Shown piece after piece: positions 17,459 through 27,000 of a DNA stretch of 64,000 bases. A program made the position numbers and the translations under genes. Source of the DNA: CAWDVH01 sp963805705 (lineage in GTDB: Bacteria; Actinomycetota; Actinomycetes; Streptosporangiales; Streptosporangiaceae); assembly GCA_963805705.1 (NCBI GenBank), contig CAWDVH010000004.1:806001-870000 (forward strand), written 5' to 3'. Numbering within the stretch: position 1 is the stretch's first letter; each line of letters opens with the position of its first letter. The notes under the pieces were generated by a model. The model saw only the letters and a program-made list of their open reading frames with translations. It was not told where the DNA came from and did not search any database.

Positions 17459-18931
17459 GTGGCAGCACCGCAGAACTATTTGGCGGTCATCAAGGTCGTC
17501 GGTATCGGCGGGGGCGGCGTCAACGCCGTAAACCGGATGATCGAAGAGGGGCTCAGGGGCGTTGAGTTCATCGCGATCAATACGGATGCCCAGGCGCTTC
17601 TCATGAGTGATGCCGACGTCAAGCTGGACGTCGGCCGTGAGCTCACCAGGGGACTGGGCGCCGGAGCCAACCCGGACATCGGCACCAGGGCCGCTGAAGA
17701 CCATCGTGAGGAGATCGAGGAGGTCCTCAAGGGGGCCGACATGGTCTTCGTTACCGCCGGCGAGGGCGGCGGGACCGGCACGGGCGGCGCGCCCGTGGTC
17801 GCCAACGTCGCCCGCTCGCTCGGCGCGCTGACGATCGGCGTCGTCACCAGGCCGTTCGGATTCGAGGGCAAGCGACGGGCGGGACAGGCCGACCTCGGCA
17901 TCGAGCGGCTCCGCAGCGAGGTAGACACGCTGATCGTCATACCGAACGACCGGCTGCTGTCCATCTCCGACCGGCATGTGAGCGTGCTCGACGCGTTTAA
18001 GGCCGCGGATCAGGTGCTCCTGTCCGGCGTGCAGGGGATCACCGATCTCATCACGACGCCGGGCCTGATCAACCTGGACTTCGCCGACGTGAAATCGGTC
18101 ATGTCGGGGGCCGGCTCGGCCCTCATGGGCATCGGCTCCGCACGCGGTGACGACCGTTCGGTGGCCGCCGCGGAGATGGCGATCTCCAGCCCGCTGCTGG
18201 AGGCGAGCATCGACGGCGCGCACGGCGTGCTGCTGTCCATCCAGGGCGGCTCGGACCTCGGGCTGTTCGAGATCAACGAGGCGGCGCAGCTGGTCGCCAA
18301 CTCCGCGGCCCCCGATGCCAACATCATCTTCGGCGCGGTCATCGACGATGCGCTCGGTGACGAGGTACGGGTGACCGTGATCGCCGCGGGCTTCGACGAG
18401 GCCCAGGTCGGCCGGGCCAGGCCAGCGGCCCTGGCCACGGCGGGCTATAGCGCGGCGCCGGCCGGGCCGGCCGGCTACGGCACGGCCCCGGCCTCGTCGT
18501 CCGGCTACGGCGGCAGCGCCGGCCCGCCGGACAGCTACGACGGGGCATCCGCGGCGAACGGCCATGCGCCTGCCGGCGGACGGCGCCCGGCCTCGCCGGG
18601 CGACAGCCACCAGGGCGCCGCGGCGCAGCCGGGGGCGAACGGCGCCGCCGAGGTCAGCGCGGCCAGCCTGGGCGGAGCCGGGCAGGCCACCGGCTCGCGG
18701 CAGGCGGGCGCGGTGGCTGATGCGCCAGGGCCGGGTGCCGGGGGAGCCGCAGGCAAGCCCGTCGCCGGGTCCCGGCCCGCTGGGGCTCCGGCGGGCGCGG
18801 CCGGATCTGACACGTACAGGGCGGCGGCCCTGGCCGCGGAGGCCAGGGTGTCGGACAGCCCGAGCACGCGGCGCCGGTCGGTGGTCTTCGAGGAGGACGA
18901 CGAGCTCGACGTCCCCGACTTCCTCAAATGA
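17459..18931 (+). CDS. ftsZ: Cell division GTPase FtsZ
   Basis: This 490-residue tubulin homologue forms the Z-ring. The nucleotide-binding loop GIGGGGVNAVNR is at about 15-26, the tubulin signature GGGTGTG at 103-109 and the T7 loop NLDFAD at 205-210. The GTPase core ends near residue 320. A long Ala/Gly/Pro-rich linker of about 150 residues follows, then the conserved C-terminal peptide DDELDVPDFLK, which binds partners such as SepF. The GTG start at 17459 has GGAAAGG 9 bp upstream. The stop overlaps pgeF (ATGA). Confidence 0.98.
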   Translation: MAAPQNYLAVIKVVGIGGGGVNAVNRMIEEGLRGVEFIAINTDAQALLMSDADVKLDVGRELTRGLGAGANPDIGTRAAEDHREEIEEVLKGADMVFVTAGEGGGTGTGGAPVVANVARSLGALTIGVVTRPFGFEGKRRAGQADLGIERLRSEVDTLIVIPNDRLLSISDRHVSVLDAFKAADQVLLSGVQGITDLITTPGLINLDFADVKSVMSGAGSALMGIGSARGDDRSVAAAEMAISSPLLEASIDGAHGVLLSIQGGSDLGLFEINEAAQLVANSAAPDANIIFGAVIDDALGDEVRVTVIAAGFDEAQVGRARPAALATAGYSAAPAGPAGYGTAPASSSGYGGSAGPPDSYDGASAANGHAPAGGRRPASPGDSHQGAAAQPGANGAAEVSAASLGGAGQATGSRQAGAVADAPGPGAGGAAGKPVAGSRPAGAPAGAAGSDTYRAAALAAEARVSDSPSTRRRSVVFEEDDELDVPDFLK

Positions 18932-19686
18932 CCGGTACGCACGCCGAGCACGGCGTGCGGCGGCCGTTCGGGCTGGGGCCTGGCGTCCTGGGCCTGTTTA
19001 CCGGCCGGGGCGGCGGCGTGAGCGCCGCGCCGTTCGGCACGCTGAACATGAGCGACGCTGTCGGCGATGACCCCGCCGCGATCGCGCGCAACCGGCAGCT
19101 GGTCGCCTCCTCGTGCGGCCTGGGCCCCGCGGCCACGGCCTGGATGCGCCAGGTGCACGGATCTGACGTCGCCCGGATTCAGGCCGGGGCCGCGCCGCAG
19201 CCTGCTCCGCAGGCGGATGCCATCTTCACGGACGAGCCAGCTCTGGCCCTGGGGGTGACCGTCGCGGACTGCGCCCCCGTTCTTCTCGCCGATCCTGTCG
19301 CCCGGATCGTCGGCGCCGCTCACGCGGGCCGCGCGGGGATGGCGGCGGGCGTGGTGCCCGCGCTCGTGGCGGCGATGTCGGAGGCTGGCGCGGACCCTGG
19401 CCGGATGCACGCGATCGTCGGGCCGGCGATCTGCGGCCGGTGCTACGAGGTGACGGCGGACCTGCGCGAGCAGGTGGCGGCCGCCGTGCCCGGGTCCGGC
19501 TGCCTGACCAGGGCAGGTACGCCAGGAATTGACATCAGGGCGGGCGTCGAGGCTCAGCTGGCCAGCGCCGGGGTCCGGGCCGTCAGGGCCGACCGTCGGT
19601 GTACCGCAGAGACACCTGAGCTGTACTCCTACCGGCGCGATGGCAGCACCGGGCGGTTCGCCGGGCTGGTCTGGCTCGCGCCGTGA
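18928..19686 (+). CDS. pgeF: Laccase-domain protein, peptidoglycan editing factor PgeF/YlmD
   Basis: This 252-residue protein belongs to the DUF152/YfiH family of zinc-dependent purine nucleoside-processing enzymes; E. coli YfiH removes wrongly incorporated L-Ser from UDP-MurNAc. Visible signatures are MRQVHGSDV, VADCAPVLLAD, AHAGRAGMAAGV and GPAICGRCYEV, which carry the His and Cys metal ligands. The usual HAGWRG reads HAGRAG here, a mild deviation. It overlaps ftsZ by 4 bp, the standard place of ylmD in Gram-positive dcw clusters. Confidence 0.9.
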   Translation: MTGTHAEHGVRRPFGLGPGVLGLFTGRGGGVSAAPFGTLNMSDAVGDDPAAIARNRQLVASSCGLGPAATAWMRQVHGSDVARIQAGAAPQPAPQADAIFTDEPALALGVTVADCAPVLLADPVARIVGAAHAGRAGMAAGVVPALVAAMSEAGADPGRMHAIVGPAICGRCYEVTADLREQVAAAVPGSGCLTRAGTPGIDIRAGVEAQLASAGVRAVRADRRCTAETPELYSYRRDGSTGRFAGLVWLAP

Positions 19687-19693
19687 CGAGTCC

Positions 19694-20419
19694 ATGAGCA
19701 GCGAGCCCGCGGCGCCGGCCGATCGGCGCGCCGAGCTGAGAGCGAGCCTGAGCGAGGTGCGCGCCCGGATCGCCGGCGCCTGCGCCGCAGCGGGCCGGCG
19801 CAGCGACGAGGTCACGCTGATCGCGGTCACCAAGACTTTCCCCGTCTCCGATATCCAGCTGCTCAGCGAGCTGGGCATCGCCGATGTGGGGGAGAACAGA
19901 GACCAGGAGGCGGCACCGAAGGCAGCGCGGGCCGCAGCCCTTCATCTGCCCCTGACCTGGCACTTCGTCGGCCAGCTGCAGACGAACAAGGGCGCGAGCG
20001 TTGTTTCCTACGCTGACGTGATCCATTCGGTCGACCGGCTGCGCCTGGTCAGCGTGCTGGGCTCGCGCGCCAGGGCGGCCGGGCGCAGCATCACCTGCCT
20101 GGTCCAGGTCAGCCTCGACGGGGATCCCGGCCGCGGCGGGGCGCGGCCGGACCACCTGGCCGCCCTGGCTGACGCGGTGGCCGGCCAGGACGGGCTCGTG
20201 CTGGGCGGCGTCATGGCCGTCTCACCGCTCGGAGTACCGGCTGCGGCCGCGTTCGGCAAGCTCAGGGAACTGGCCGGGATTGTACGGTCAGCGCACCCCG
20301 GGGCAGTGATGATCTCGGCTGGCATGAGCGCAGACCTGGCGGAGGCGATCGGTGAAGGCGCAACACACGTGCGTGTCGGTACGGCGTTGCTCGGCGGCCG
20401 GCAGGCGTTCGTCAGGTAA
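19694..20419 (+). CDS. YggS/PROSC-family pyridoxal phosphate homeostasis protein
   Basis: This 241-residue protein (YlmE position in the dcw cluster) is a single-domain fold-type III PLP-binding protein. The PLP lysine lies in LIAVTKTFP, the start of the barrel. GENRDQEAAPKA, WHFVGQLQTNKGA and the C-terminal SAGMSADLAEAI and HVRVGTALLGGR, which contact the phosphate, are all present. Members buffer PLP and affect amino-acid pools rather than catalysing a known reaction. The ATG at 19694 follows pgeF by 7 bp; the frame is open further upstream inside pgeF. Confidence 0.93.
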   Translation: MSSEPAAPADRRAELRASLSEVRARIAGACAAAGRRSDEVTLIAVTKTFPVSDIQLLSELGIADVGENRDQEAAPKAARAAALHLPLTWHFVGQLQTNKGASVVSYADVIHSVDRLRLVSVLGSRARAAGRSITCLVQVSLDGDPGRGGARPDHLAALADAVAGQDGLVLGGVMAVSPLGVPAAAAFGKLRELAGIVRSAHPGAVMISAGMSADLAEAIGEGATHVRVGTALLGGRQAFVR

Positions 20420-20481
20420 TGTCCGACGCGTGGCACGCGGCGTGAGCGGGGCTGCACAACAGGCATGACGGAGGACTGAAG

Positions 20482-20991
20482 ATGGCCAGCGCGATGCGCA
20501 AGATGGCGGTCTATCTCGGCCTGGTAGAGGACGACCACCGCTACGACGATCACTACCAGGACGAGTACGGCGCCGACGGCGACTATGAAGAGTACGGTGC
20601 CGACCTGGTGGAGCATGACGCCCGCGAGGTCCACGCCGGATACAGCGACGGTGCCCTCGATGGCGGCGGCGCGGTGCCGGAGCGCCGGGCGGGGCAGCTC
20701 CAGACCACCGATCTCGCCCGGATCACCACCTTGCATCCGCGCACGTACAATGAGGCACGTACCATCGGAGAGCATTTCCGCGAGGGCACCCCAGTGATCA
20801 TGAACCTGACCGAGATGGTCGACAGTGACGCCAAGCGCCTGGTCGACTTCTCGGCAGGCCTGATCTTCGGGCTGCACGGGAGTATCGAGCGGGTGACCAA
20901 TAAGGTGTTCCTGCTGTCGCCGGCGAACGTCGAGGTAGCCGCCGAGGACAAGGCCCGCATCGCGGAGAGGGACTTCTTCAACCAGAGCTAG
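20482..20991 (+). CDS. sepF: Cell division protein SepF
   Basis: This 169-residue protein has the amphipathic membrane-binding N-terminus MASAMRKMAVYLGLVEDD, an acidic Tyr/Asp-rich linker (about 19-75) and the SepF core from about residue 80. The core includes HPRTYNEARTIGEHFREG, PVIMNLTEM, DAKRLVDFSAGLIFGL and KVFLLSPANVEV. SepF anchors FtsZ to the membrane in actinobacteria, which lack FtsA, binding the FtsZ C-terminal peptide. The ATG has a GACGGAGGAC ribosome site. Confidence 0.96.
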   Translation: MASAMRKMAVYLGLVEDDHRYDDHYQDEYGADGDYEEYGADLVEHDAREVHAGYSDGALDGGGAVPERRAGQLQTTDLARITTLHPRTYNEARTIGEHFREGTPVIMNLTEMVDSDAKRLVDFSAGLIFGLHGSIERVTNKVFLLSPANVEVAAEDKARIAERDFFNQS

Positions 20992-21066
20992 CCGGAGCTT
21001 AGGCGGGCAGCTACACACGCAGCACGGCCACTGGCCACCAGGCACCGGCCGTGAGGGCAGGCAGGA

Positions 21067-21345
21067 ATGTCGAGTATTATCACGATAGTGCTAGTTTACG
21101 TTCTTTCGATCTTTCTGCTGCTTCTCATCGGGCGGCTGATCTTCTCCTGGATCCAGCAATTCTCCAGGTCCTGGAGCCCATCGGGCATCGTGCTGGTGAT
21201 CGCTGAAGCTTGTTTCACGGTCACCGATCCCCCACTGAGATTGCTAAGGCGCTACATTCCCACGGTGAGGCTCGGTAGTGTGGGGCTTGACCTCAGCTTC
21301 ATGCTGCTGTTCCTGGTGGTCATTGTGCTACTGCAAGTGGTGTAG
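21067..21345 (+). CDS. YggT family membrane protein
   Basis: This small 92-residue protein is almost wholly membrane-embedded: an N-terminal helix (IVLVYVLSIFLLLLIGRLI), the family segment FSWIQQFSR, the ITDPPLRLLRR-type loop (VTDPPLRLLRRYIP) and a C-terminal helix (LSFMLLFLVVIVLLQVV). YggT proteins lie between sepF and divIVA in Gram-positive genomes and have been tied to osmotic tolerance and division, without a defined mechanism. The ATG at 21067 follows an AGGCAGGA site. Confidence 0.92.
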   Translation: MSSIITIVLVYVLSIFLLLLIGRLIFSWIQQFSRSWSPSGIVLVIAEACFTVTDPPLRLLRRYIPTVRLGSVGLDLSFMLLFLVVIVLLQVV

Positions 21346-21396
21346 CAGCTGGCCAGGTAGCGTTCATAGGGGACCACGCTCCAAGGAGACGACGAC

Positions 21397-22257
21397 ATGC
21401 CACTGACGCCCGCGGATGTGCGGAACAAGCAGTTCAGCACGACCAGGCTTCGGCCCGGCTACGACGAGGAAGAAGTCGATGCCTTCCTTGACGAGGTTGA
21501 GGCCGAGCTCGACCGGCTGATCCAGGAGAACGAAGAGCTCCGGGCGAAGCTGGCCGAGGTGCTGCGCGGCGGCGGCAGCAAGGTGCCAGCGGCACTGAAT
21601 GCGCCGCACATGGAATCCGCGCCGGAGCTGATGGCCCCGGAGCCGCCACCACGCCACGAGCCCGAGCGCAGGCCGGAGCCGGTGATGATGGGCAGCATGA
21701 AGCCCGTCGAGGACAATATGGACACGGCGGCGCGCGTCCTGGCCCTGGCCCAGCAGACAGCCGATCAGGCCATCGCCGATGCGCGGCGTGAGGCGGACGA
21801 GACGCTCGGTCGCGCCCGGCGCGAGGCTGACGACCTTCTCACCAAGGCACGCCGCCAGTCCGAGCAGATCACCAGCGACGCCAGGGCACGCGCCGAGAGC
21901 CTGGAGCGGGACGCCCAGGAGCGGCACCGTCAGGCGATGGGCTCCCTCGTCCAGTCACGCGAGGAGCTGGAGCGGCGGGTCGACGACCTGCGGGCCTTCG
22001 AGCGCGAGTACCGCAGCAGGCTCAAGGCGTATCTGGAGGGCCAGCTGCGCGACCTCGAGGCGGGTGCGGCCGACAGCGGCGTTCTCCCGTCCGGGGCCAC
22101 CGGGCCGCAGACGTCCGTGCCGGCCGGGATGGGACGCATGGACGCTCGCAACGGCGGACAGCCTGCGGTAGCACCGTCCTACGCGGGGGTCCCCGAGTCC
22201 GTAGCGCACAACGGGGGATTCCGCCCGTCCGACAGCAGCCAGCACGATCGTCGCTGA
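21397..22257 (+). CDS. divIVA: Polar growth scaffold DivIVA/Wag31
   Basis: This 286-residue protein begins with the DivIVA lipid-binding domain (PLTPADVRNKQFSTTRLRPG, then YDEEEVDAFLDEVEAELDRL). A Pro-rich spacer and a long second coiled coil (about residues 108-225, heptads of Ala/Arg/Glu) lead to a disordered Gly/Pro tail. In actinomycetes DivIVA marks cell poles and directs tip growth and wall synthesis. The ATG has an AAGGAG site. Position last in the dcw cluster is canonical. Confidence 0.96.
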   Translation: MPLTPADVRNKQFSTTRLRPGYDEEEVDAFLDEVEAELDRLIQENEELRAKLAEVLRGGGSKVPAALNAPHMESAPELMAPEPPPRHEPERRPEPVMMGSMKPVEDNMDTAARVLALAQQTADQAIADARREADETLGRARREADDLLTKARRQSEQITSDARARAESLERDAQERHRQAMGSLVQSREELERRVDDLRAFEREYRSRLKAYLEGQLRDLEAGAADSGVLPSGATGPQTSVPAGMGRMDARNGGQPAVAPSYAGVPESVAHNGGFRPSDSSQHDRR

Positions 22258-22299
22258 TCTGACCCGAATCCGCTCAGCGCCGCTAGTGGGGTCTTGCTC

Positions 22300-23358
22300 G
22301 TGTTCCGGTTTGGTGCCGTCCTTTCTGTAGTTCTCGTCGCGATGGGGCTGCTAGCGGCCGGGGTCCTCGCTAATAGCCTGGCGTTCGTGGTCGCGGCCAT
22401 CGCAGTGGCCGCGCTGGCGGGTGTGCTGCTGGTGATCGGGGTCCTGTTCCGGAGGGATCAGATATTCGGCAGCAGCGCAGGGACGGGATGGCAGGCCGGA
22501 ACGGTCCGCCTGGAGCCGGCCTGGCCCGTGACGGATACCCGCGGCACGATCCTGCCGAACGGCGCGGCTGCCCCGGCGGGCGGACCGGCGCCTGGCCGTG
22601 GCAGTACGGTCGGCGACGGTTCTGCCGCAGTCACGCAGATCCCCCTGCCCGGTGACCTGGCCGCAGTCGGCGGTGCTTCGCCAGCGGCCGGGACTGCGTC
22701 TGCGGCGGGGGACGGGCCCGCTGACGGCGCTGTATCCGCAGCCGGGACCGCGTCCGCTGAGGGGACGGGCGCCGCGGCCGGTGTCGCCTCCGGTGAGGGG
22801 ACTGGCTCGGCCGCTGAGATCGCGTCCGCTGACGGGACTGACTCGGCCGAGGAGCCCGTCTCCGCCGGATCCGGGGCGGGTGACTGGCCTGAACCGGCCG
22901 CCTGGCCGGAGTCGTCCAGATGGGAAGTGGCCGCCAGGGATCCGGCCCTTGCGCCCGCCGGAGCGTCGGAAAAGGCCGAAGATCCCTTTGACTATGCCGC
23001 CAGCCGTCGCAAGCTGAGAGACCTTCGCAAGCGCGAGGAAGATGAGCTGGCGGCGCAGAACGCACGGGTTACCGGCGCAGCTCAGCCGGCGGCCGCCGCC
23101 GAGGCGCCTGGGCCGCAGGCAGCCCAGACGCAGGCAGCCCAGACGCAGGCAGCCCGGTTGCAGACTGCGCCGTCGCAGGCGGCCCGGTTGCAAACTGCCC
23201 CGTCGCAAACTGCCCCGTCGCAGACTGCGCCCGTCGCAGGCGGCCCAGTCGCAGGCGGCCCAGTCGCAGGCGGCCCCGTCGCAAGCTGCCCAGCGGAGCC
23301 AGGCGAGAGGCCGCCGGCCAGGACACCCGAGGGTGCCCGGCGCCGCGGCAGACGGTAA
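22300..23358 (+). CDS. Membrane-anchored repeat-rich protein, N-terminal part (reading frame disrupted)
   Basis: I start at GTG 22300, which has GTGGGG at suitable distance; a TTG at 22294 is the alternative. Two transmembrane helices are encoded at about residues 1-50 (VLSVVLVAMGLLAAGVLA; FVVAAIAVAALAGVLLVIG), followed by a long low-complexity Ala/Gly/Ser/Thr region. A charged motif (FDYAASRRKLRDLRKREEDE) comes next, and then Gln/Ala repeats. The frame runs on to a stop at 23356, but at 23230-23232 an extra C breaks a repeat that is otherwise copied from 23161-23184. The true continuation is in the next frame (following entry). Family unknown; genes of this layout sit between divIVA and ileS in related actinomycetes, as far as I recall. 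Confidence 0.6.
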   Translation: MFRFGAVLSVVLVAMGLLAAGVLANSLAFVVAAIAVAALAGVLLVIGVLFRRDQIFGSSAGTGWQAGTVRLEPAWPVTDTRGTILPNGAAAPAGGPAPGRGSTVGDGSAAVTQIPLPGDLAAVGGASPAAGTASAAGDGPADGAVSAAGTASAEGTGAAAGVASGEGTGSAAEIASADGTDSAEEPVSAGSGAGDWPEPAAWPESSRWEVAARDPALAPAGASEKAEDPFDYAASRRKLRDLRKREEDELAAQNARVTGAAQPAAAAEAPGPQAAQTQAAQTQAARLQTAPSQAARLQTAPSQTAPSQTAPVAGGPVAGGPVAGGPVASCPAEPGERPPARTPEGARRRGRR

Positions 23359-23932
23359 CCGGACCGCCTCGGCGGGCCCGGCCCATCGGGGGAACCCGGC
23401 CGCCGCGGCGGCTCCGGCCGTTCCGGTGGCGGCCGGGGAGACAGCGCCGAAGCGGGGTTCGGCGGCCGCAGGCCGCAGCACGGACACTGACCGGCCCGTG
23501 CCGAATCCAGCTGAGCCGAAGCTAGCTGAGCCCAAGCCGGCTGAGCCCAAGCCAGCTGAGCCCAAGCCAGCTGAGCCCAAGCCGGCTGAGCCCAAGCCAG
23601 CTGCCGCCGGCGTATCAGCGCCCCCGGCAGGCGCGAAGGCAGCCTGGTCGAATTCCCCGGTGACCGTGACCACCGGGGCTAGCGCCGGTGCCAGCGCGAG
23701 CCCCGCAGCCAGGCCCGCCGACGGCCAGGGCGAAACGGGGGACAGCGCCCGCGGGCAGGTAACGGTCGTACCGGGAATCGCCCGATACCACCGCAGCGGC
23801 TGCACCCTGATTCGCTTCCTTGGCGCCGACGACCTCGAAGCCATGACGAGAGAGGCCGCCGAGGCCGCCGACTGCGTGCCGTGCAAGGCGTGCCGGCCCG
23901 ACAGGTCTTCGGCCGACGCGTCGGCCAGCTGA
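23233..23932 (+). pseudogene. C-terminal part of the split membrane protein, with Cys/His domain
   Basis: This is the +1-frame continuation of the preceding gene. It carries Gln/Ala repeats, a Pro/Ala linker, six copies of a 15-bp unit encoding AEPKP, and a compact C-terminal domain from about VTVVPGIARYHRSGC to CVPCKACRPD. That domain has one Tyr-His pair and four Cys (C, then CVPCKAC) in an arrangement like Ada-type metal-binding folds, suggesting zinc binding. The stop is at 23930-23932. With one C removed, 22300-23932 would read as one protein of about 543 residues. The conserved-looking end suggests the gene was functional until recently, or that the extra base is a sequence error. Confidence 0.6.
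23510..23599 (+). repeat. 15-bp coding tandem repeat, six copies
   Basis: Six consecutive units of GCTGAGCCCAAGCCR, with the first slightly diverged, encode Ala-Glu-Pro-Lys-Pro. Such Pro/Lys-rich repeats form extended spacers, here between the Gln/Ala repeat region and the C-terminal Cys/His domain. Units differ mainly at the last base, a synonymous A/G change, which argues for slippage with selection on the protein. Confidence 0.9.
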
Positions 23933-23981
23933 CCCCCGCGCCAGCCCGGGCTCGCACCACTCGAGGCATGCGCCAGCCAGG

Positions 23982-24007
23982 CCCGTGCCGGCCCGGACCG
24001 GCACGGG
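23982..24007. terminator. Bidirectional hairpin between convergent genes
   Basis: A perfect 10-bp inverted repeat, CCCGTGCCGG (23982-23991) and CCGGCACGGG (23998-24007), with a 6-nt loop lies in the 115-bp gap between the split membrane-protein gene and ileS, which converge. No T-run follows on either side, as is common for actinobacterial hairpin terminators. Confidence 0.65.
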
Positions 24008-24047
24008 GGCGCCAAGACTCAGCCGGATGCGCGCCGGATCCAGAAGG

Positions 24048-27000
24048 TCAGGCCGAGATCGTCATCGGCATGCTCACGCACTCCCTCGGCCGGGCTGACG
24101 GCGGTGCTGCCGGCCTGCTGGCCGGCAGCGCCTCGTAGTCAACGGCCAGGACCTCCGCGCTGATCAGCGCGCCGTGTTCCGACAGCGCTGCCGCCAGCTC
24201 CGGGTCGGCGGCCTGCCAGCGCAGCCAGATCCGGTCGCTGACATCCAGCCCATCGCTCTTGCGGGCATCCTGCACCAGCCGGACGACCTCGCGGGCCAGG
24301 CCCTCCCGGCGAAGCTCCGGGGTGATGGCCACCTCCAGGGCCAGGGTCTCACCGCCTTCGGCGGCCACCGCCCAGCCGGACCTGGGCATCTGCGTCACGA
24401 TGACGTCGTCAGGCCCGAGCTGCACCGCGGCCCCCTCGACCGCCACGGACGCTGTCTGGCCGGCCCGCAGCTGACCCGCCAGGCCGGCCGCGTCCGCTGA
24501 CTCGATCGCGGCCGCAACCGCCGGGGTGCCCTTCCCGAAGCGCCTGCCGAGCGCGCGGAAGTTGGGCTTCACCGTGTAGTCGACCAGCTCGGCACCGACC
24601 GCGGCCAGCGGCTCAAGGGCGCGGACATTGAGCTCGCGCGCCACCTCGGCGCGCAGCTCGGCGGGCAGGTCGGCGAAGCCGGCCGCGCCGACGAGCGCCC
24701 GTGCCAGCGGCTGGCGGACCTTGACGGCCGCCGTGGCCCGCGCCGAGCGGCCCAGCTCGACCAGCCGGCGGGTCAGGCTCATCTGCTCGGCCAGGCGCTC
24801 ATCGATCAGACGCGGATCGGCCACCGGCCAGGCCGCGAGGTGCACCGAATCGGGGGAGCCGTCGCCGCGCAGTACTCCCCACACGTAGTCGGTGAGGAAC
24901 GGCGTCAGCGGCGCCATGAGGCGGGTCAGCGTCTCCAGGCACTCGTGCAAGGTGGCGAAGGCGGCGGCGCCGCCCGGCGTGCCGGGGCCCTCCCAGAAGC
25001 GGCGCCGGGACCGGCGCACGTACCAGTTGGACAGATCGTCGATGAATCCGGCGATCCGGCGCCCGGCCGCGGCCGAGTCGAACCGCTCCAGTGACTCGGT
25101 CACGTCGCGCACCAGCGCGTGCAGCTCGCTGAGCATCCACCGGTCGAGCACCGGCCGGGCGGCAGCGGGGGGAGCGCCCGCTAGCCGTTTCGCATTCCAG
25201 GCATTTCCCTGCGCCGCTGACGCATTGGCATACAGGACGAAGAATGACGTGGTGTTCCAGTAGGTCAGCAGGACCTTGCGGACAATCTCCTCCAGGACAG
25301 CGTGGCTGATCTTGCGGTTGGCCCACGGAGAGCCGGTCGCGGTGAAGAACCAGCGGACGGCATCCGCCCCGTGCCGGTCCATCAGGCCGATCGGCTCCAG
25401 GACGTTGCCGAGGTGCTTGCTCATCTTGCGGCCATGCTCATCGACGAGCAGTCCCAGGCACAGGACGTTCTCGTAGGCAGACCGGCCGAACACCAGCGTG
25501 CCCACGGCCATCAGCGAGTAGAACCAGCCGCGGGTCTGATCAAGCGCCTCGGCGATGAACTGCGCGGGGTAGGCGGCCTCGAACTCGGCCAGGTTCCGGT
25601 GCGGGGCCCCCAGCTGCGCGAACGGCATCGAGCCGGAGTCGTACCACGTATCGATGACCTCCGGCACTCGGCGGGCCTGCTCGCCGCACTGCGGGCAGGT
25701 GATGACCACCTCGTCCACCTGCGGCCGGTGCGGATCGAGCCCGGCCATGTCGCGCCCGGCCAGCTCCGACAGCTCAGCCAGCGAGCCGACGCAGGTCAGG
25801 TGCCCGTCCGGGCACTGCCACAGCGGCAGGGGGGTGCCCCAGTACCTGGTCCGCGATAGCGCCCAGTCCACGTTGCCCCGCAGCCACTCCCCGTATCTGC
25901 CCTCCTTGATCGTCGGCGGCTGCCAGTTGGTCTTCTCGTTCTCCGCGAGCAGCTCGGCCTTGATCGCGGTGGTGCGGATGTACCAGGACGGCAGCGCGTA
26001 GTAGAGCAGCGGCGTGCCGCACCGCCAGCAGTGCGGGTAGCTGTGCTCGTGCAGGTGCGAGGAAAACAGCAGGCCCCGGTCGGCCAGATCGCTGACCAGC
26101 GGCGCGTCGGCGTCCTTGAAGAACATCCCGCCGACCAGCGGGACCTGCTCCTCGAAGGTGCCGTCCGGCCGGACCGGGTTGACCACGGGCAGGCCGTGCG
26201 CCCGGCTCGTCTCCATGTCGTCCGCGCCGAAGGCGGGCGCCAGGTGCACCAGCCCCGTTCCGTCCTCGGTGGTGACGAACGATCCGGTCACGACCCGGTG
26301 CGCGTCGGGGATGTCGATCAGGTCGAACGGCCTGCGGTAGGCAGCTCCGGCCAGTTCCGCGCCGCTGACGCGGCCGATGATGTCCCAGCCGTCGCCGAGC
26401 ACCTGGCCGAACAGGGCCTCGGCGACGACGACCCGGTCATCATGGCCCGACCGCCGGGCGATGACGTAGGTCTCGTCCGGATGGACGGCCACCGCGGTGT
26501 TGGAGACCAGCGTCCACGGGGTGGTCGTCCAGACCAGGAGGTCGGCCCCGGCCAGCTGGCCGCTGGCGCCGTCGGGCCCGGCGAGCAGGCGGAATCGCAC
26601 GGTCACCGAGGGGTCGGCGACGATCTGGTAGACGTCCGGCTGGCCGAGCTCGTGGTCGGACAGGGCCGTACCGCAGCGCGGGCAGTATGGGCTGATCCGG
26701 AAATCCCTGACCAGCAGGCCCTGGTCAAAGATGACCTTGAGTGACCACCAGACCGACTCGATGTAGCCCGGATCCATGGTCCGGTAGGCACTGGACAGGT
26801 CGACCCAGTAGCCCATCCGCTCGGTGAGCGCCTCGAACGCGTCCACGTGCCTGAGCACCGACTCGCGGCATCGGGCGTTGAACTGCTCGATGCCGTAGGC
26901 CTCGATGTCCTTCTTGCTCGACAGGCCGAGTTCCTTCTCGACGGCCACCTCGACGGGCAGGCCGTGGCAGTCCCAGCCGCCCCGGCGGGGAACGTGAAAG

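Noticed and set aside
22351..24015. Long minus-strand frame with Gly-Leu-Gly-Ser-Ala repeats
   Set aside because: It is the antisense of the repeat-rich membrane protein gene. Its repeats mirror the AEPKP and Gln/Ala units, it has no family motif, and it crosses the terminator hairpin.
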